This document shows positions 48,203-57,331 of a DNA stretch of 64,000 nucleotides, piece by piece. Below the pieces are notes generated by a model. That model made no database searches. It saw nothing but the letters and a program-made list of their open reading frames with translations, and was not told the DNA's origin. The stretch covers positions 1 to 64,000 of the forward strand of contig NZ_LGDY01000112.1 of the NCBI RefSeq assembly GCF_001279525.1, read 5' to 3'. Every line of letters starts with the position of its first letter. Position 1 is the stretch's first letter. The DNA is from Nocardia sp. NRRL S-836 (GTDB lineage Bacteria; Actinomycetota; Actinomycetes; Mycobacteriales; Pseudonocardiaceae). The translations under genes and the position numbers were made by a program.

Positions 48203-49228
48203 TCACTTCGACATCTGCACGAGGAACTCGGCGTTGCTCTGGGTCTTGCGCAGGCCTTCGAGCAGCACGTCGACCTCGCGGTCGGTCATGGCCCTGCGCA
48301 CCGCGTTCGTGATGGCGAGCTCCTGTTCGGAGACCAGCAGCTCCGCCTTGCGCGTGCTGGACTGCTGCAGGTCGATCGCCGGGTAGATCCGCTTCTGGGC
48401 GGCCTTGCGGTCGAGCTTGAGCTCGGCGTTGCCGGTGCTCTTGAGCTCCTCGAAGATCACCGTGTCGGCCAGCGACCCGGTCTCCACGAGCGCGGTGGCG
48501 AAGATCGTGAGACTGCCGCCGTCCTCGATGTTGCGCGCGGCCCCCAGGAACCGCTTGGGCGGGTTGACCGCACCGACGTCGATGCCACCGCTGAGGATCC
48601 GGCCGCCGCTGGGCGCGGCGAGGTTGTAGGCGCGGCCGAGCCTGGTCACCGAGTCGAGCAGCACCACCACGTCCTGCCCGTCCTCGACGAGCCGCTTGGC
48701 CCGTTCGATCGCCAGCTCGGCGACCTGGATGTGGTCCTTGGGGTGCTCGTCGAACGTGGAGGCGAAGATCTCGCCGGGAACGTTCTTGCGCAGGTCGGTG
48801 ACCTCCTCCGGCCGCTCGCCGACGAGCGCGACGATGAGGTGGCACTCCGGGTTGTTCTTGGCGACGGCCTGCGCGATCCGCTGCAGCACCATCGTCTTGC
48901 CGGCCTTGGGCGGCGCCACGATCAACGCCCGCTGCCCCTTGCCGACCGGCATGACCAGGTCGATCGCCCGGCTGGTGAGCTCGCCGGGGTCGTGCTCGAG
49001 CCGGAGCCGTTCGTTGGGGTAGAGCGGTGTCAGGTCCTCGAACCTGGGCCTGCGGTGCGGTTTGCGCCCGTTGACCGTGTCGACGGTCGTGAGCCTGTTC
49101 TCGTGCGCCTCCCCCGTGACCTGGTCGCCCCTGCGCAGGTCGTGCTGCTTCACGAGCTGCTGCGGCACGACGGGACCGTCGACGAGGAAAGCCTTGTTGT
49201 TGCGTACGTCGAGTACACCGATGTGCAT
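48203..49228 (-). CDS. Transcription termination factor Rho, short paralogue
   Basis: 341 aa from ATG 49228 (longer upstream frame is low-complexity). The hexameric ATPase core is complete: P-loop '[19 protein letters not shown]' (Lys111), '[17 protein letters not shown]', '[17 protein letters not shown]', Q-loop/secondary channel region '[20 protein letters not shown]' and '[12 protein letters not shown]'. The N-terminus keeps only a truncated RNA-binding cold-shock segment ('[15 protein letters not shown]', '[12 protein letters not shown]'). It lacks the Rho_N helix bundle and the long insertion of actinobacterial housekeeping Rho (about 600-700 aa). This is therefore a second, minimal Rho, possibly specialised. 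Confidence 0.85.
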   Translation of the reverse strand: MHIGVLDVRNNKAFLVDGPVVPQQLVKQHDLRRGDQVTGEAHENRLTTVDTVNGRKPHRRPRFEDLTPLYPNERLRLEHDPGELTSRAIDLVMPVGKGQRALIVAPPKAGKTMVLQRIAQAVAKNNPECHLIVALVGERPEEVTDLRKNVPGEIFASTFDEHPKDHIQVAELAIERAKRLVEDGQDVVVLLDSVTRLGRAYNLAAPSGGRILSGGIDVGAVNPPKRFLGAARNIEDGGSLTIFATALVETGSLADTVIFEELKSTGNAELKLDRKAAQKRIYPAIDLQQSSTRKAELLVSEQELAITNAVRRAMTDREVDVLLEGLRKTQSNAEFLVQMSK

Positions 49229-49466
49229 CGAACTGTCCTTTCGGGAGGATTGCTGAAGGTGCGCCTGTCCTACTCCGCGCACAGGGTGTGTGCCGGAGTG
49301 GGAGCGCTGCAGATGCCGGGCATCTGATGTGGGTCCGCCAGCGTCAGAAGCTGGGGTTCGGGCCGCGGACTTCGAAAGGTCCAGCAGCGGTTCGGAACTT
49401 ACGTGCGCTCGATGGCGCACCGCCGATATGAACGAACTGTAGCAGACAACGCCGGTGCCGCGCTGG
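49229..49466. other. Leader region of the short rho gene
   Basis: 238 bases between the DUF4360 gene and rho, both on the minus strand. No coding frame is convincing. CTTACGTG, CGATATGAACG and TGTAGC motifs near 49395-49450 may belong to the promoter, but I cannot place -35/-10 boxes with confidence. Housekeeping rho genes are often autoregulated through long leaders, so this leader may matter. Confidence 0.35.
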
Positions 49467-50054
49467 TTATTCCGCGCACCTCTGCCACGAGAGCCGGAGC
49501 GTCGTGGTCACGCTGGAGTCCGTCGAGTCCAGGGTCATGAGGCTCGTGGCACTCCCCTTGCCGGTCACCTTGAGCTCGGTCTCGACGGTGAGCGGCTTGC
49601 GGTCCTTGCACGGCCCGTGCTGCGGTTCGTCGGGCACGTCCGTGACCTGCCAGTTGTCGCTCATCGGCCCCTGGTAGGTCGTCGTGCTGTGCCGCGTCGG
49701 ATACCCCGGGAAGCGGTAGCTGTTGCGCTGCGTCCCCCGCGCCCCGTCCGTGAGCTGCGCGAACCCGCGATGATCCGTCTGCGCGATCCCGTAGGTGTAC
49801 CCCTGCGCGTGGCGGAGCTCCACCTCGATCGTGCAGCTCTTCTTCGCCTCGGTCCCCTTGGCCCGCACCGCGAAGTCGCTGTAGGTCACCGTGAACGCCT
49901 GGCCGTCCCCCGACATCGCCACGACAGCGGTCCCCTGCCTGCACCCCGTGCCGCTGACGCTGACCAGCTCGATCGTCACCGCCCCCGGCGGAGGCACCAA
50001 CGACGCCGCAACGAGCGCTGCCACCACCACACCGGACATGCCGGCCTCCCTCAC
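49467..50054 (-). CDS. DUF4360 secreted protein
   Basis: 195 aa. Signal peptide 'SGVVVAALVAASLVPPPGA'. The mature domain 'VTIELVSVSGTGCRQGTAVV', 'AMSGDGQAFTVTYSDFAVRA', 'KKSCTIEVELRHAQGYTYGI' with paired cysteines and 'SLMTLDSTDSSVTTTLRLSW' at the end is the DUF4360 pattern, a beta-sandwich family secreted by actinomycetes and fungi with no established function. It lies downstream of the NACHT gene on the same strand with 49 bp between. Confidence 0.8.
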   Translation of the reverse strand: MREAGMSGVVVAALVAASLVPPPGAVTIELVSVSGTGCRQGTAVVAMSGDGQAFTVTYSDFAVRAKGTEAKKSCTIEVELRHAQGYTYGIAQTDHRGFAQLTDGARGTQRNSYRFPGYPTRHSTTTYQGPMSDNWQVTDVPDEPQHGPCKDRKPLTVETELKVTGKGSATSLMTLDSTDSSVTTTLRLSWQRCAE

Positions 50055-50102
50055 GTCGCCGCTGCGGGGAAACCTATCCGGCCGGGTGGCCGTGCGGCAG
50101 AA

Positions 50103-53100
50103 TCAGCAAGGCAATCGCAAGGTGCGCAACAACTCCCGCGCCTCCTCCCGGCACACCTCACTCCACCGCGCCAGCTTCTGCGCCGCCCGCCTCCGCACGT
50201 GCGCGGGCACCCGCTCGTCGAACGCGATCTCCCGCGCCACCACGGCGGCCCGCTCCTTCATGTCGCGCCGCAACTCGAACATCGCGATGGCCGCCCACAA
50301 CCGCACCACCGGTCCCAGCTCCTGATTCGCAGCCATGGCGTTAAGGCCGTCCGCTCCTTCCCAGGCTCGGATGGCACCAATGCGGTACAGCACCTGGGTC
50401 CGCTGCAAGGGCTTCGCCAACGGCAGCAGTTCGCGCAGCAGTTCCAGCATGTCGTCCCGTTTCGTGGGCCACCTCTTGCCGATGGCATCCGCTACGTCTG
50501 CCCGCACGCTTGGAGGAAGCCTTCCGTCGTGCGCCATTGCACTCACCAGCGGCAATGCCTCGGCGCGGCCACGGGCGCCTAGTTCGCTGAGGTTGTTCGC
50601 CGACCACAGACGCAACCTGGGCCGCACCGTCACGTCCGCGGCAATCGATGCGAGCACGTTCGCGCACGTCACACGGTCGTCGATCGACCGGTAGAACAGC
50701 AATTCCGCCGCCGATCTCCGGAAGTGCGGCGGCAATGCCGAATCGTCACGGATCGCTCGCAACTCATCGAAACCACCGACGTGTCTGAGCTCGCGCACAC
50801 GATCTCGCCACGAAGACCCGAAATCGTGGAGCAGGAAGTCCCGTACCGAGGGCTTGTGCGCGAGGTCGCCGATGACCAGCGCGGCGGCACGCCGCTCTCG
50901 CATCGGCCGACTTTCGTCCACCACCGCTCGGCGCAAGCGATCGTGCACCTCTTGCCATTCCCCGAGCTTTGCTGCCTTCTTCAACGCCGCAAGGGAACCG
51001 TCGGCAAGGAGGACTGCAGACACCTCAACAGCCTGCGCAAATGAGCACTCAGCGAGCGCCATCAGGGCGTCGCGACGATCGCCGTCGCCGTACTCGGGTG
51101 CGTCGAGCACCTCCCGCACCGCCGCTTCCACCTCGGCGCGCAGCCGGAGGTCGCCCCAACTGTCGGCCTTCGGCAACCGGTGCCTGACGGCGATCGACTG
51201 ATCGGCCAGCAACTGCCGCTCGACCACGGCCCGCTCGGTCGTGGACAGGTAGTCGACCAGCGACGCGGCAGCTTCGTCGCTCCGTTCCGGGTGGTGCACC
51301 AGAGCGGTGATCAGGTTGCCGAGTCCGTGGGCCTCTTGCGGGATCAGCCGCGCGAGCGCTTTGGCCGCATCGACACGCTCCTCGACCAGCAGGTGCCGGC
51401 TCTCCGCGAACCGCCACACCGTCTCCGTCGCCTGGTCCAGGAACGTGTTGTCCAGATGGGCCAACTCGGCCACGGCGGAGCAACGATCGGCGATCGGTTG
51501 GTCGGGATCGTCGAGCGCCGAGGTCAAATAGTCAACCGAGCAGCGATCACCCCTCATCGCTCGGAGCCAGTGCGCGTACCGCCGGAAGTCGAAGCTGGAG
51601 TACTGGTCTTCCGAACAGGCACGCAATGACTCGGGGTCAACGAGGAACGCGGCTTCCGCAGACGCGTTGCGCCCCGAGTCAGGTGATGTCACGACCTCAC
51701 GCAAGCGAGCATGCACGTCCACGCCCAGTTGAGCGAGGTGTCCGACCAGCCGCATCCATGTGGGGAAGAACAGCACGCGGGACGCGGCGAGAACAACGTC
51801 CGTGGCAGCGTCGAGCCACCTGGGGTCTTCCCTCGCCACCATCACCGCGGCCTCGGCCCGCACGTCCAGGTCGGCCGACTCGTCGACAGCCAGCTCGTGC
51901 ACGACCGGTAGCGGCACCTGATGACCGAGAACATCGATCGCCTTGATCACGCACCAGCGGTCCTGCGGGCCCAGTCCTTGGCGCGTCAGCAGCTCACCGA
52001 GCACCACGGCGAGATCAGTCCGGATTCCACGCCCGGTCGGGGTGAAGTATTGCGCCAGCAGGAGGGGGTTCTTGACGAGGCCGCTGCGCAGAAGATCGAT
52101 TACACCGGCCAACGCCGCCCGATGGAAGGCCTTGCCCAACATGACAAGTCGCTGTGCGGCGGTCAGCCGAGTGGCCAGACTGCGCTGCCCGTCCATGAGC
52201 AGGGCGGTGAGCAGATCCGCCGCTACGCGGCGGTCAGCGGCGCGAGCGGAGACGAACACCGGGCCCAGCATCATCGAGGTCCCGTGATCACGCGCAAGGG
52301 CAAGGTGCTCCCTCAATGCCCGCTCAGCCATTGCGGGCCCGAGCCGGTGCAGCTGCGCCCAAGCGACCGCACGAACGTCTGGGTCGCGCTCGCTGGACGC
52401 GATCACCATCAGTTGCTCGACGGCGATGACGTGGAACTGGGGCGCACACCTGATCAACTCGCTCGCGACGTCACACCGGACGTCGGGGACCAGGCTGAGG
52501 TCGGTCAGCGCAGCGCGTAGCAGCGCTATCGCCCTACTTCGGTGCGGCTCGACCAGATCGGCCATGCCACGTAGTGCGGAGATGTACTCGAAACGCGTCT
52601 TCTGGCAATGTCGGAGAACCCGGTCGAAGCAGGTGGCCGCCTCGTCGTGGAACGCCGGGCCGAGCTCCGCCAGTGCGGTGGCCATCAGCACCACGTCCAA
52701 CCACGAGGTGCTGGGCTCCGCGAGCAGATGACGTACACGGTCGATCGCAAGATCACGATGGCCGAGCTGGACAAGCGGTGTCACGTACACCTCTCGACTG
52801 ACGGACACCACGTCGAATGCATTGAGCCGCGCGACCAGCATGTCCCCTGCTGCCGCACGCATCCGCTGGCCGAGCAGCGCCAGCATGCCTGTCGCGCGGA
52901 CCTGCTGCCCGCCGGTGCGCCGGCGGTCGCACGCGACTTCCGTGATCGCCTCTGCGGCCAGCTCCTGCTGGCCAAGCGCCGCAAGCCCAAGCACCGCCTC
53001 GCGTCTGCCGTTCATGCTGAGGACCCGGTCGCGCACGATGGTCAGGAAGATGCCGGCGCAACGCGTGTGAAACTCCGCATCGATCTCGACGAGTGCGGTT

Positions 53101-55190
53101 GCCGCGTCCGCCAGGTCCTGATCCGGAGTATCCACATCGGACACGATTCGTTCCAGCTCGTTGACCGCGAAAGCACGCGCTCCCCCACCAAAAGCAGCCA
53201 GTACGACCGCCGCGGTGCGGCAGTCACGGCCACTGGCAAAGGGATCAACCAGCACCGAACGCAGGCCGCGCTCAGCCACCTCCCGTTGTTCCGGTTCGCC
53301 GTGCGCCAAGGCTTCCGCCGCGAACAACCGATGCTGTACGGCAGCGGACTGGTCGTCGACTGCCGATCTGAGCAACGCAAGAGCTTCGGTCATATGTCCG
53401 TCTCGCAACCGTACGACCAACGCGGTCGCCGCTTCAGCGCGGGACTCGAACGGCGCCATGTCGTCCTGCACCAGCTCGGCGAGCCAGTCGGACAGACCAG
53501 GCTGGTGCGTGGCCCGGCTGGCCTGGCGGACGATCGACCTGGCCGGGTACTCGGTGGTCATCGCCCATCCCCTGACCACGGCCAGGAACTCATTGACCAG
53601 CTGGGGGCTCGCGGGCAGGTGCTGGGCGAGCAGACGTGCGGCGAGGAGGTGTTGCTCGGCCTTGCCGTCGTGCAACCACCGCAACACCCTGTCGGCCTCG
53701 GCCGGGTGCAGGCGGGTGTGGTGCAGCAGCACGGCCCGCGCGAAGCGACCGGTTTCCAACGGTTGTGCCTGGTGGAGAAGGTCGGCGAACGCGGGGTGCC
53801 GGGAATCGAACTCCCGGGGAAGTTCGCGGGCCTTCGCGGTGGCGGCGACGTGCTCGGCGAAGCTGTGGTGCAGGAAGGCGAGTTCCCGGCCCCGCTGCAC
53901 GAACAGCCCGCAGGCCTTGAGGTGTGCGATCAAGCTGTCGGCCGGTCCAGCCTCGGGGTGCTGCTGTGCCCAGGTGGTGACCGCCGCGACCAGGGACGTG
54001 TCGGTCTCCAGGCGGGTACGGCCAAGGTGTTCGACCAACGGAACGCGGTGGCGTTCGAAGTCGGCGGGCGTCGAGCCGGGTTTCCTGATGTGCGCGAGGT
54101 AGGTCTCGTAGAGCTCGAACTGGTTACCCGGCAACGGGTCCTGCGCGTGTTGCTCGAACACGATGGCGGCAATGGTGGCGAGCAGCGGCACCTCGACCAG
54201 CTCGAAGAGGTGGGCCTCGCGGACCTGCTGGAGAAATCGGCGCGCGCAGTCCTCGCCTTCCTCCTCAAACCAGTGGGTCGCGAAGAGCCGCAGCGCGTCC
54301 TCGTCGAACGGCTGCAGCTCGTAGCGGGACGCGACCCGTTGGAGCGCCGCGAGAGCACCACCCTCGGTCGGCCGGGTGGTGAGCAGGACGCGGTAGGTGG
54401 ACTTCTTGGCCCACGCGGAGAGCGTGTGGACGATCTTGGCGCGGGTGTGCGGGTCGGCGACCTCGTCGAGGGCGTCGACGAGCAACAACCACCGGCAGCC
54501 GGCGACGCGGCCGGCGAGCAGGCCTGGATCGAGGGGCCCGGCGAGGAGGTGGCCGTACTCGGCGGCCGCGCTGTCGGCGAGGGCCTGGGAGAACGATGGG
54601 CCGAGGTGCTCGGCCAGCACGCGGGCGGGGACGCGCAGTGGCACGACGGGTTCGGCGAGGGGCGCGTCGTCAGAGGACGCGCTGGCCCACTGGCGGACGA
54701 TGTCGGCGGTGAGGCGGAGCGTGAGGGTCGACTTGCCCTGGCCGGGCCCGCCGGTGATGACGAGGTGGTCGTCCGTGTCGAGTGCGGCGCGCATCGGCTT
54801 GGACGGCGGCCGCACCGCGACCCGCACCACCGGCGCCGGGGGCATGTCGACCAGCTGCCCGTGCTCGTCCAGCATCGGCCCTGGCCGTTGTTCCGGCTGG
54901 GCGTCCTCGACGCCGCTGCCCAGGTCCTGACGCACGTAGACGGTGCCGAGCGACGGTGTGCGGGCACCGGGGAGCTGGTACGGCAGCAGGCCCGCGCACT
55001 CCTCCTGCGCCCACAGCAGGTCCTGCACCACCGCGGGCAGCTCGGTGGTGGAGGCCCAGTCGGCCGGCGACGCGCAGGGCGGGGCGGGCGGCGGCGGGGC
55101 GGTCAGGTAGACGTCGCCGTGGAGGTCGCCGACCTGGAGTACGCGGCCGTGGACGTCGCCGGTGGTGAAGTGGAGATCCTCGTGCGCCAC
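50103..55190 (-). CDS. Giant NACHT NTPase with HEAT-like repeat tail
   Basis: 1695 aa from GTG 55190. The short N-terminal beta segment 'GDVHGRVLQVGDLHGDVYL' is the G-x-V-x-G-x-V-x-Q-x-G-x-h-x-G-x-V motif seen ahead of many actinobacterial conflict NTPases. The NACHT domain has Walker A 'ITGGPGQGKST' (145-155) and Walker B 'WLLLVDALDEVAD' (234-246, with D-x-x-D-E), then a winged-helix region to about 420. Residues about 450-1690 are alpha-helical HEAT/ARM-like repeats ('VRAVAWAQLHRLGPAMAERA', 'ADRCSAVAELAHLDNTFLDQ'). STAND NTPases of this build act as intracellular sensors, many in antiphage defence. No effector domain is recognised, so the effector may be the N-terminal piece or a partner. 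Solitary gene. Confidence 0.8.
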   Translation of the reverse strand: MAHEDLHFTTGDVHGRVLQVGDLHGDVYLTAPPPPAPPCASPADWASTTELPAVVQDLLWAQEECAGLLPYQLPGARTPSLGTVYVRQDLGSGVEDAQPEQRPGPMLDEHGQLVDMPPAPVVRVAVRPPSKPMRAALDTDDHLVITGGPGQGKSTLTLRLTADIVRQWASASSDDAPLAEPVVPLRVPARVLAEHLGPSFSQALADSAAAEYGHLLAGPLDPGLLAGRVAGCRWLLLVDALDEVADPHTRAKIVHTLSAWAKKSTYRVLLTTRPTEGGALAALQRVASRYELQPFDEDALRLFATHWFEEEGEDCARRFLQQVREAHLFELVEVPLLATIAAIVFEQHAQDPLPGNQFELYETYLAHIRKPGSTPADFERHRVPLVEHLGRTRLETDTSLVAAVTTWAQQHPEAGPADSLIAHLKACGLFVQRGRELAFLHHSFAEHVAATAKARELPREFDSRHPAFADLLHQAQPLETGRFARAVLLHHTRLHPAEADRVLRWLHDGKAEQHLLAARLLAQHLPASPQLVNEFLAVVRGWAMTTEYPARSIVRQASRATHQPGLSDWLAELVQDDMAPFESRAEAATALVVRLRDGHMTEALALLRSAVDDQSAAVQHRLFAAEALAHGEPEQREVAERGLRSVLVDPFASGRDCRTAAVVLAAFGGGARAFAVNELERIVSDVDTPDQDLADAATALVEIDAEFHTRCAGIFLTIVRDRVLSMNGRREAVLGLAALGQQELAAEAITEVACDRRRTGGQQVRATGMLALLGQRMRAAAGDMLVARLNAFDVVSVSREVYVTPLVQLGHRDLAIDRVRHLLAEPSTSWLDVVLMATALAELGPAFHDEAATCFDRVLRHCQKTRFEYISALRGMADLVEPHRSRAIALLRAALTDLSLVPDVRCDVASELIRCAPQFHVIAVEQLMVIASSERDPDVRAVAWAQLHRLGPAMAERALREHLALARDHGTSMMLGPVFVSARAADRRVAADLLTALLMDGQRSLATRLTAAQRLVMLGKAFHRAALAGVIDLLRSGLVKNPLLLAQYFTPTGRGIRTDLAVVLGELLTRQGLGPQDRWCVIKAIDVLGHQVPLPVVHELAVDESADLDVRAEAAVMVAREDPRWLDAATDVVLAASRVLFFPTWMRLVGHLAQLGVDVHARLREVVTSPDSGRNASAEAAFLVDPESLRACSEDQYSSFDFRRYAHWLRAMRGDRCSVDYLTSALDDPDQPIADRCSAVAELAHLDNTFLDQATETVWRFAESRHLLVEERVDAAKALARLIPQEAHGLGNLITALVHHPERSDEAAASLVDYLSTTERAVVERQLLADQSIAVRHRLPKADSWGDLRLRAEVEAAVREVLDAPEYGDGDRRDALMALAECSFAQAVEVSAVLLADGSLAALKKAAKLGEWQEVHDRLRRAVVDESRPMRERRAAALVIGDLAHKPSVRDFLLHDFGSSWRDRVRELRHVGGFDELRAIRDDSALPPHFRRSAAELLFYRSIDDRVTCANVLASIAADVTVRPRLRLWSANNLSELGARGRAEALPLVSAMAHDGRLPPSVRADVADAIGKRWPTKRDDMLELLRELLPLAKPLQRTQVLYRIGAIRAWEGADGLNAMAANQELGPVVRLWAAIAMFELRRDMKERAAVVAREIAFDERVPAHVRRRAAQKLARWSEVCREEARELLRTLRLPC

Positions 55191-55258
55191 CGCCGGATGG
55201 TCCCACGTTCTGCCCGGCCATTTCGTGCCAAAAAGTGGACGTTCCGGCGTGGCCGTGC

Positions 55259-57331
55259 CTATGCGACGCGCTGCCCGCTCGCGTCGTTCGTCGTCTCGGG
55301 TGCGGGGATGATCAACGCGTCCACGGCGAGCACGCCGTCGGGGCCGACGCGGACCGGGTTGAGCTCGATTTCCGCGAGGTCGTGGCGGGTGGTGATGAGG
55401 CACGAGAGCGCGGCGACGACCTGGGCCAGGGCGGTGAGGTCGAGCGGCTGCGCGCCACGCCGGCCCTTCAGCAACGGCGCGACCTTCAGGCGGTCCAGCA
55501 TGGCTTCGGCGGTGGCCGGGGTCACCGGCGCGAGTTCAACCGCGGTGTCCTGGTACAGCTCCGCGTGGACGCCGCCGACACCGACGAGGATGACCGGGCC
55601 GAAGGAGTGATCGCGCTTGGCGCCGACGATCAGCTCGACGGTGTGCTCGCGCGTGTCCATCTCTTCGAGGACGTACGTGCCGGGGCCGAGGCGCGCCTCC
55701 ATCGCCTCAAAGGCGGCGGCGGGGTCGGTGAGGTTGATCTGCACGCCGCCGTGCTCGCTCTTGTGGAGCAGCCAGTCGGCCTTGAGGGCGAACGGGCCGT
55801 TCAGCGTGGTGGCCCTGGCTTCTTCGGCTGAGGTGACCGGATGTGCCTCGGGGAAACGCACGAAGTCCAGCAGCTCGCGGGCGGCCAGGTAACCGGGGCG
55901 GAACGGCACCCCCGGCGTGCTTGGCGTGCTTGCGCAGGGGTCCCCTTCGAGGGGGTCCCCTGCTTTCATTCTTTCAGACAGCACCGACAATTCCGGACCG
56001 CCGAACGCCGCGACAAGCCCCGGCGACAGCGAGCCGAACCGAGCAGCGTCACCGAGCGCACCCACCACACGCTCGATCGTGTGCTGCACGGCCACCCCAC
56101 CGGCCCGCAACGCCCGCACCGCAGCGGAGTCGACGCACATGCTGTGAGCAACCACCGGAACGCCGGTTTCCCTTGCCAGCGAGCAAATCCGGTCAGCGAC
56201 CGCAACCTCGACCGGCTCCAGCGAAGGCGTGTCCGCACCGTAGCTGCCGAAGTACCCGGACAACACGACCGAGTCGACATCACCTCCGCGCACGAGCACC
56301 TCGACAGCGCGGGCGTAGTTCGCCAGGTCCTGCTCCCCCGCCCCGGCCAGGTCGACCGGGTTGCGGGTCGACGCACCCTCCGGCAAGCCGGCCACGGCGG
56401 ACAGCGCGGGCACCGTCAACCCGGCGGCCACCGCGAGGTCCGCCGCGATGGCGCCCTGCCCGCCGGAGTCCGCGAGGATCCCGACCCGGCGTCCGCGTGG
56501 CACCCCGTGCGTCACCACGGCGGCCAAGTCCACCAGAGCTGCCGGTGTGGCCACCCGGAGGGCTCCGGTGCGTCGACACGCGGCGTCCACGACGTCCAAA
56601 GTGGATGTCAAGGCACCGGTGTGGGAGAAAGCGGCTTCCCGCGACGCGGTGGAACCGCCGACTGTCAGCAGCACCACGGGTTTCCCGGCCGAGCGCAGCT
56701 CCGACAGCGCCGTGAGGATGCCCGGCCCGAAGCTCTCCAGGTACACGCCGACCACGGTGGTCATCTCGTGCGAGACCAGCTCCAGCAACGCTTCCGCCGC
56801 CGTCACGTCCACCTGGTTGCCGACCGACACGAACCGCGACACCCCGAGGCCCGCCGCGCCGGCCAGTCCAGCGATCTCCAGCCCCACCTGCCCGCTCTGC
56901 GACACGACACCGAGCGAACCGGGCTGGAAGCGACCCCACGCCAGGTGCAACGACGTCGCCGCGTCGTACACGCCCAGGCAGTTCGGGCCGAGCAGCCGTG
57001 CGCCCGCCGCACGGATGCGTGCGATCACACGGTCCTCGATCGTGGACGGGATGCCCACGAAGCCACGCGTGCCCAACGCCAGCGCCTCGTCCACGACGGC
57101 CGCGACGTGCACCGCGGGTACGGCGAGCACCACGAGTTCCGGCGCCTCGGGCAGTTCCGACAGCGTGCGCACGGTCGGTTGCGACAGCACGGCGCCGCCG
57201 CCGCGGTTCACCAGGTGCACGGCGCGGCGGCCGCGTCCGGCCAGAGCGCCGCGGGCCAGCCAGTGGCCCCACTTGGCCGGGTCGTCGCTGGCGCCCACCA
57301 CGGCCACGGACACGGGATCGGAGAAGATCAC
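55259..57331 (-). CDS. NDP-forming acyl-CoA synthetase (single chain)
   Basis: 690 aa from GTG 57331. The N-terminal CoA-binding domain has 'VSVAVVGASDDPAKWGHWLA', 'GPNCLGVYD' and 'GSLGVVSQSGQVGLEIAGLA'. The ligase domain follows with the phosphohistidine site 'AAFSHTGALTSTLDVVDAAC'. An ATP-grasp domain ends the protein ('FALKADWLLHKSEHGGVQIN', 'EHTVELIVGAKRDHSFGPVI', 'EIELNPVRVGPDG'). It makes acyl-CoA from an acid with ATP or releases CoA with ADP phosphorylation. Its GTGA overlaps the stop of the acyl-CoA dehydrogenase, so both work on the same intermediate. A 'KAGDPLEGDPCASTPSTPG' linker contains a short repeat. Confidence 0.85.
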   Translation of the reverse strand: MIFSDPVSVAVVGASDDPAKWGHWLARGALAGRGRRAVHLVNRGGGAVLSQPTVRTLSELPEAPELVVLAVPAVHVAAVVDEALALGTRGFVGIPSTIEDRVIARIRAAGARLLGPNCLGVYDAATSLHLAWGRFQPGSLGVVSQSGQVGLEIAGLAGAAGLGVSRFVSVGNQVDVTAAEALLELVSHEMTTVVGVYLESFGPGILTALSELRSAGKPVVLLTVGGSTASREAAFSHTGALTSTLDVVDAACRRTGALRVATPAALVDLAAVVTHGVPRGRRVGILADSGGQGAIAADLAVAAGLTVPALSAVAGLPEGASTRNPVDLAGAGEQDLANYARAVEVLVRGGDVDSVVLSGYFGSYGADTPSLEPVEVAVADRICSLARETGVPVVAHSMCVDSAAVRALRAGGVAVQHTIERVVGALGDAARFGSLSPGLVAAFGGPELSVLSERMKAGDPLEGDPCASTPSTPGVPFRPGYLAARELLDFVRFPEAHPVTSAEEARATTLNGPFALKADWLLHKSEHGGVQINLTDPAAAFEAMEARLGPGTYVLEEMDTREHTVELIVGAKRDHSFGPVILVGVGGVHAELYQDTAVELAPVTPATAEAMLDRLKVAPLLKGRRGAQPLDLTALAQVVAALSCLITTRHDLAEIELNPVRVGPDGVLAVDALIIPAPETTNDASGQRVA

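Noticed and set aside
52608..55610. Plus-strand open frame of 1000 codons opposite the NACHT gene
   Set aside because: No recognisable motif, composition typical of a shadow; the opposite strand carries a clear NACHT NTPase.
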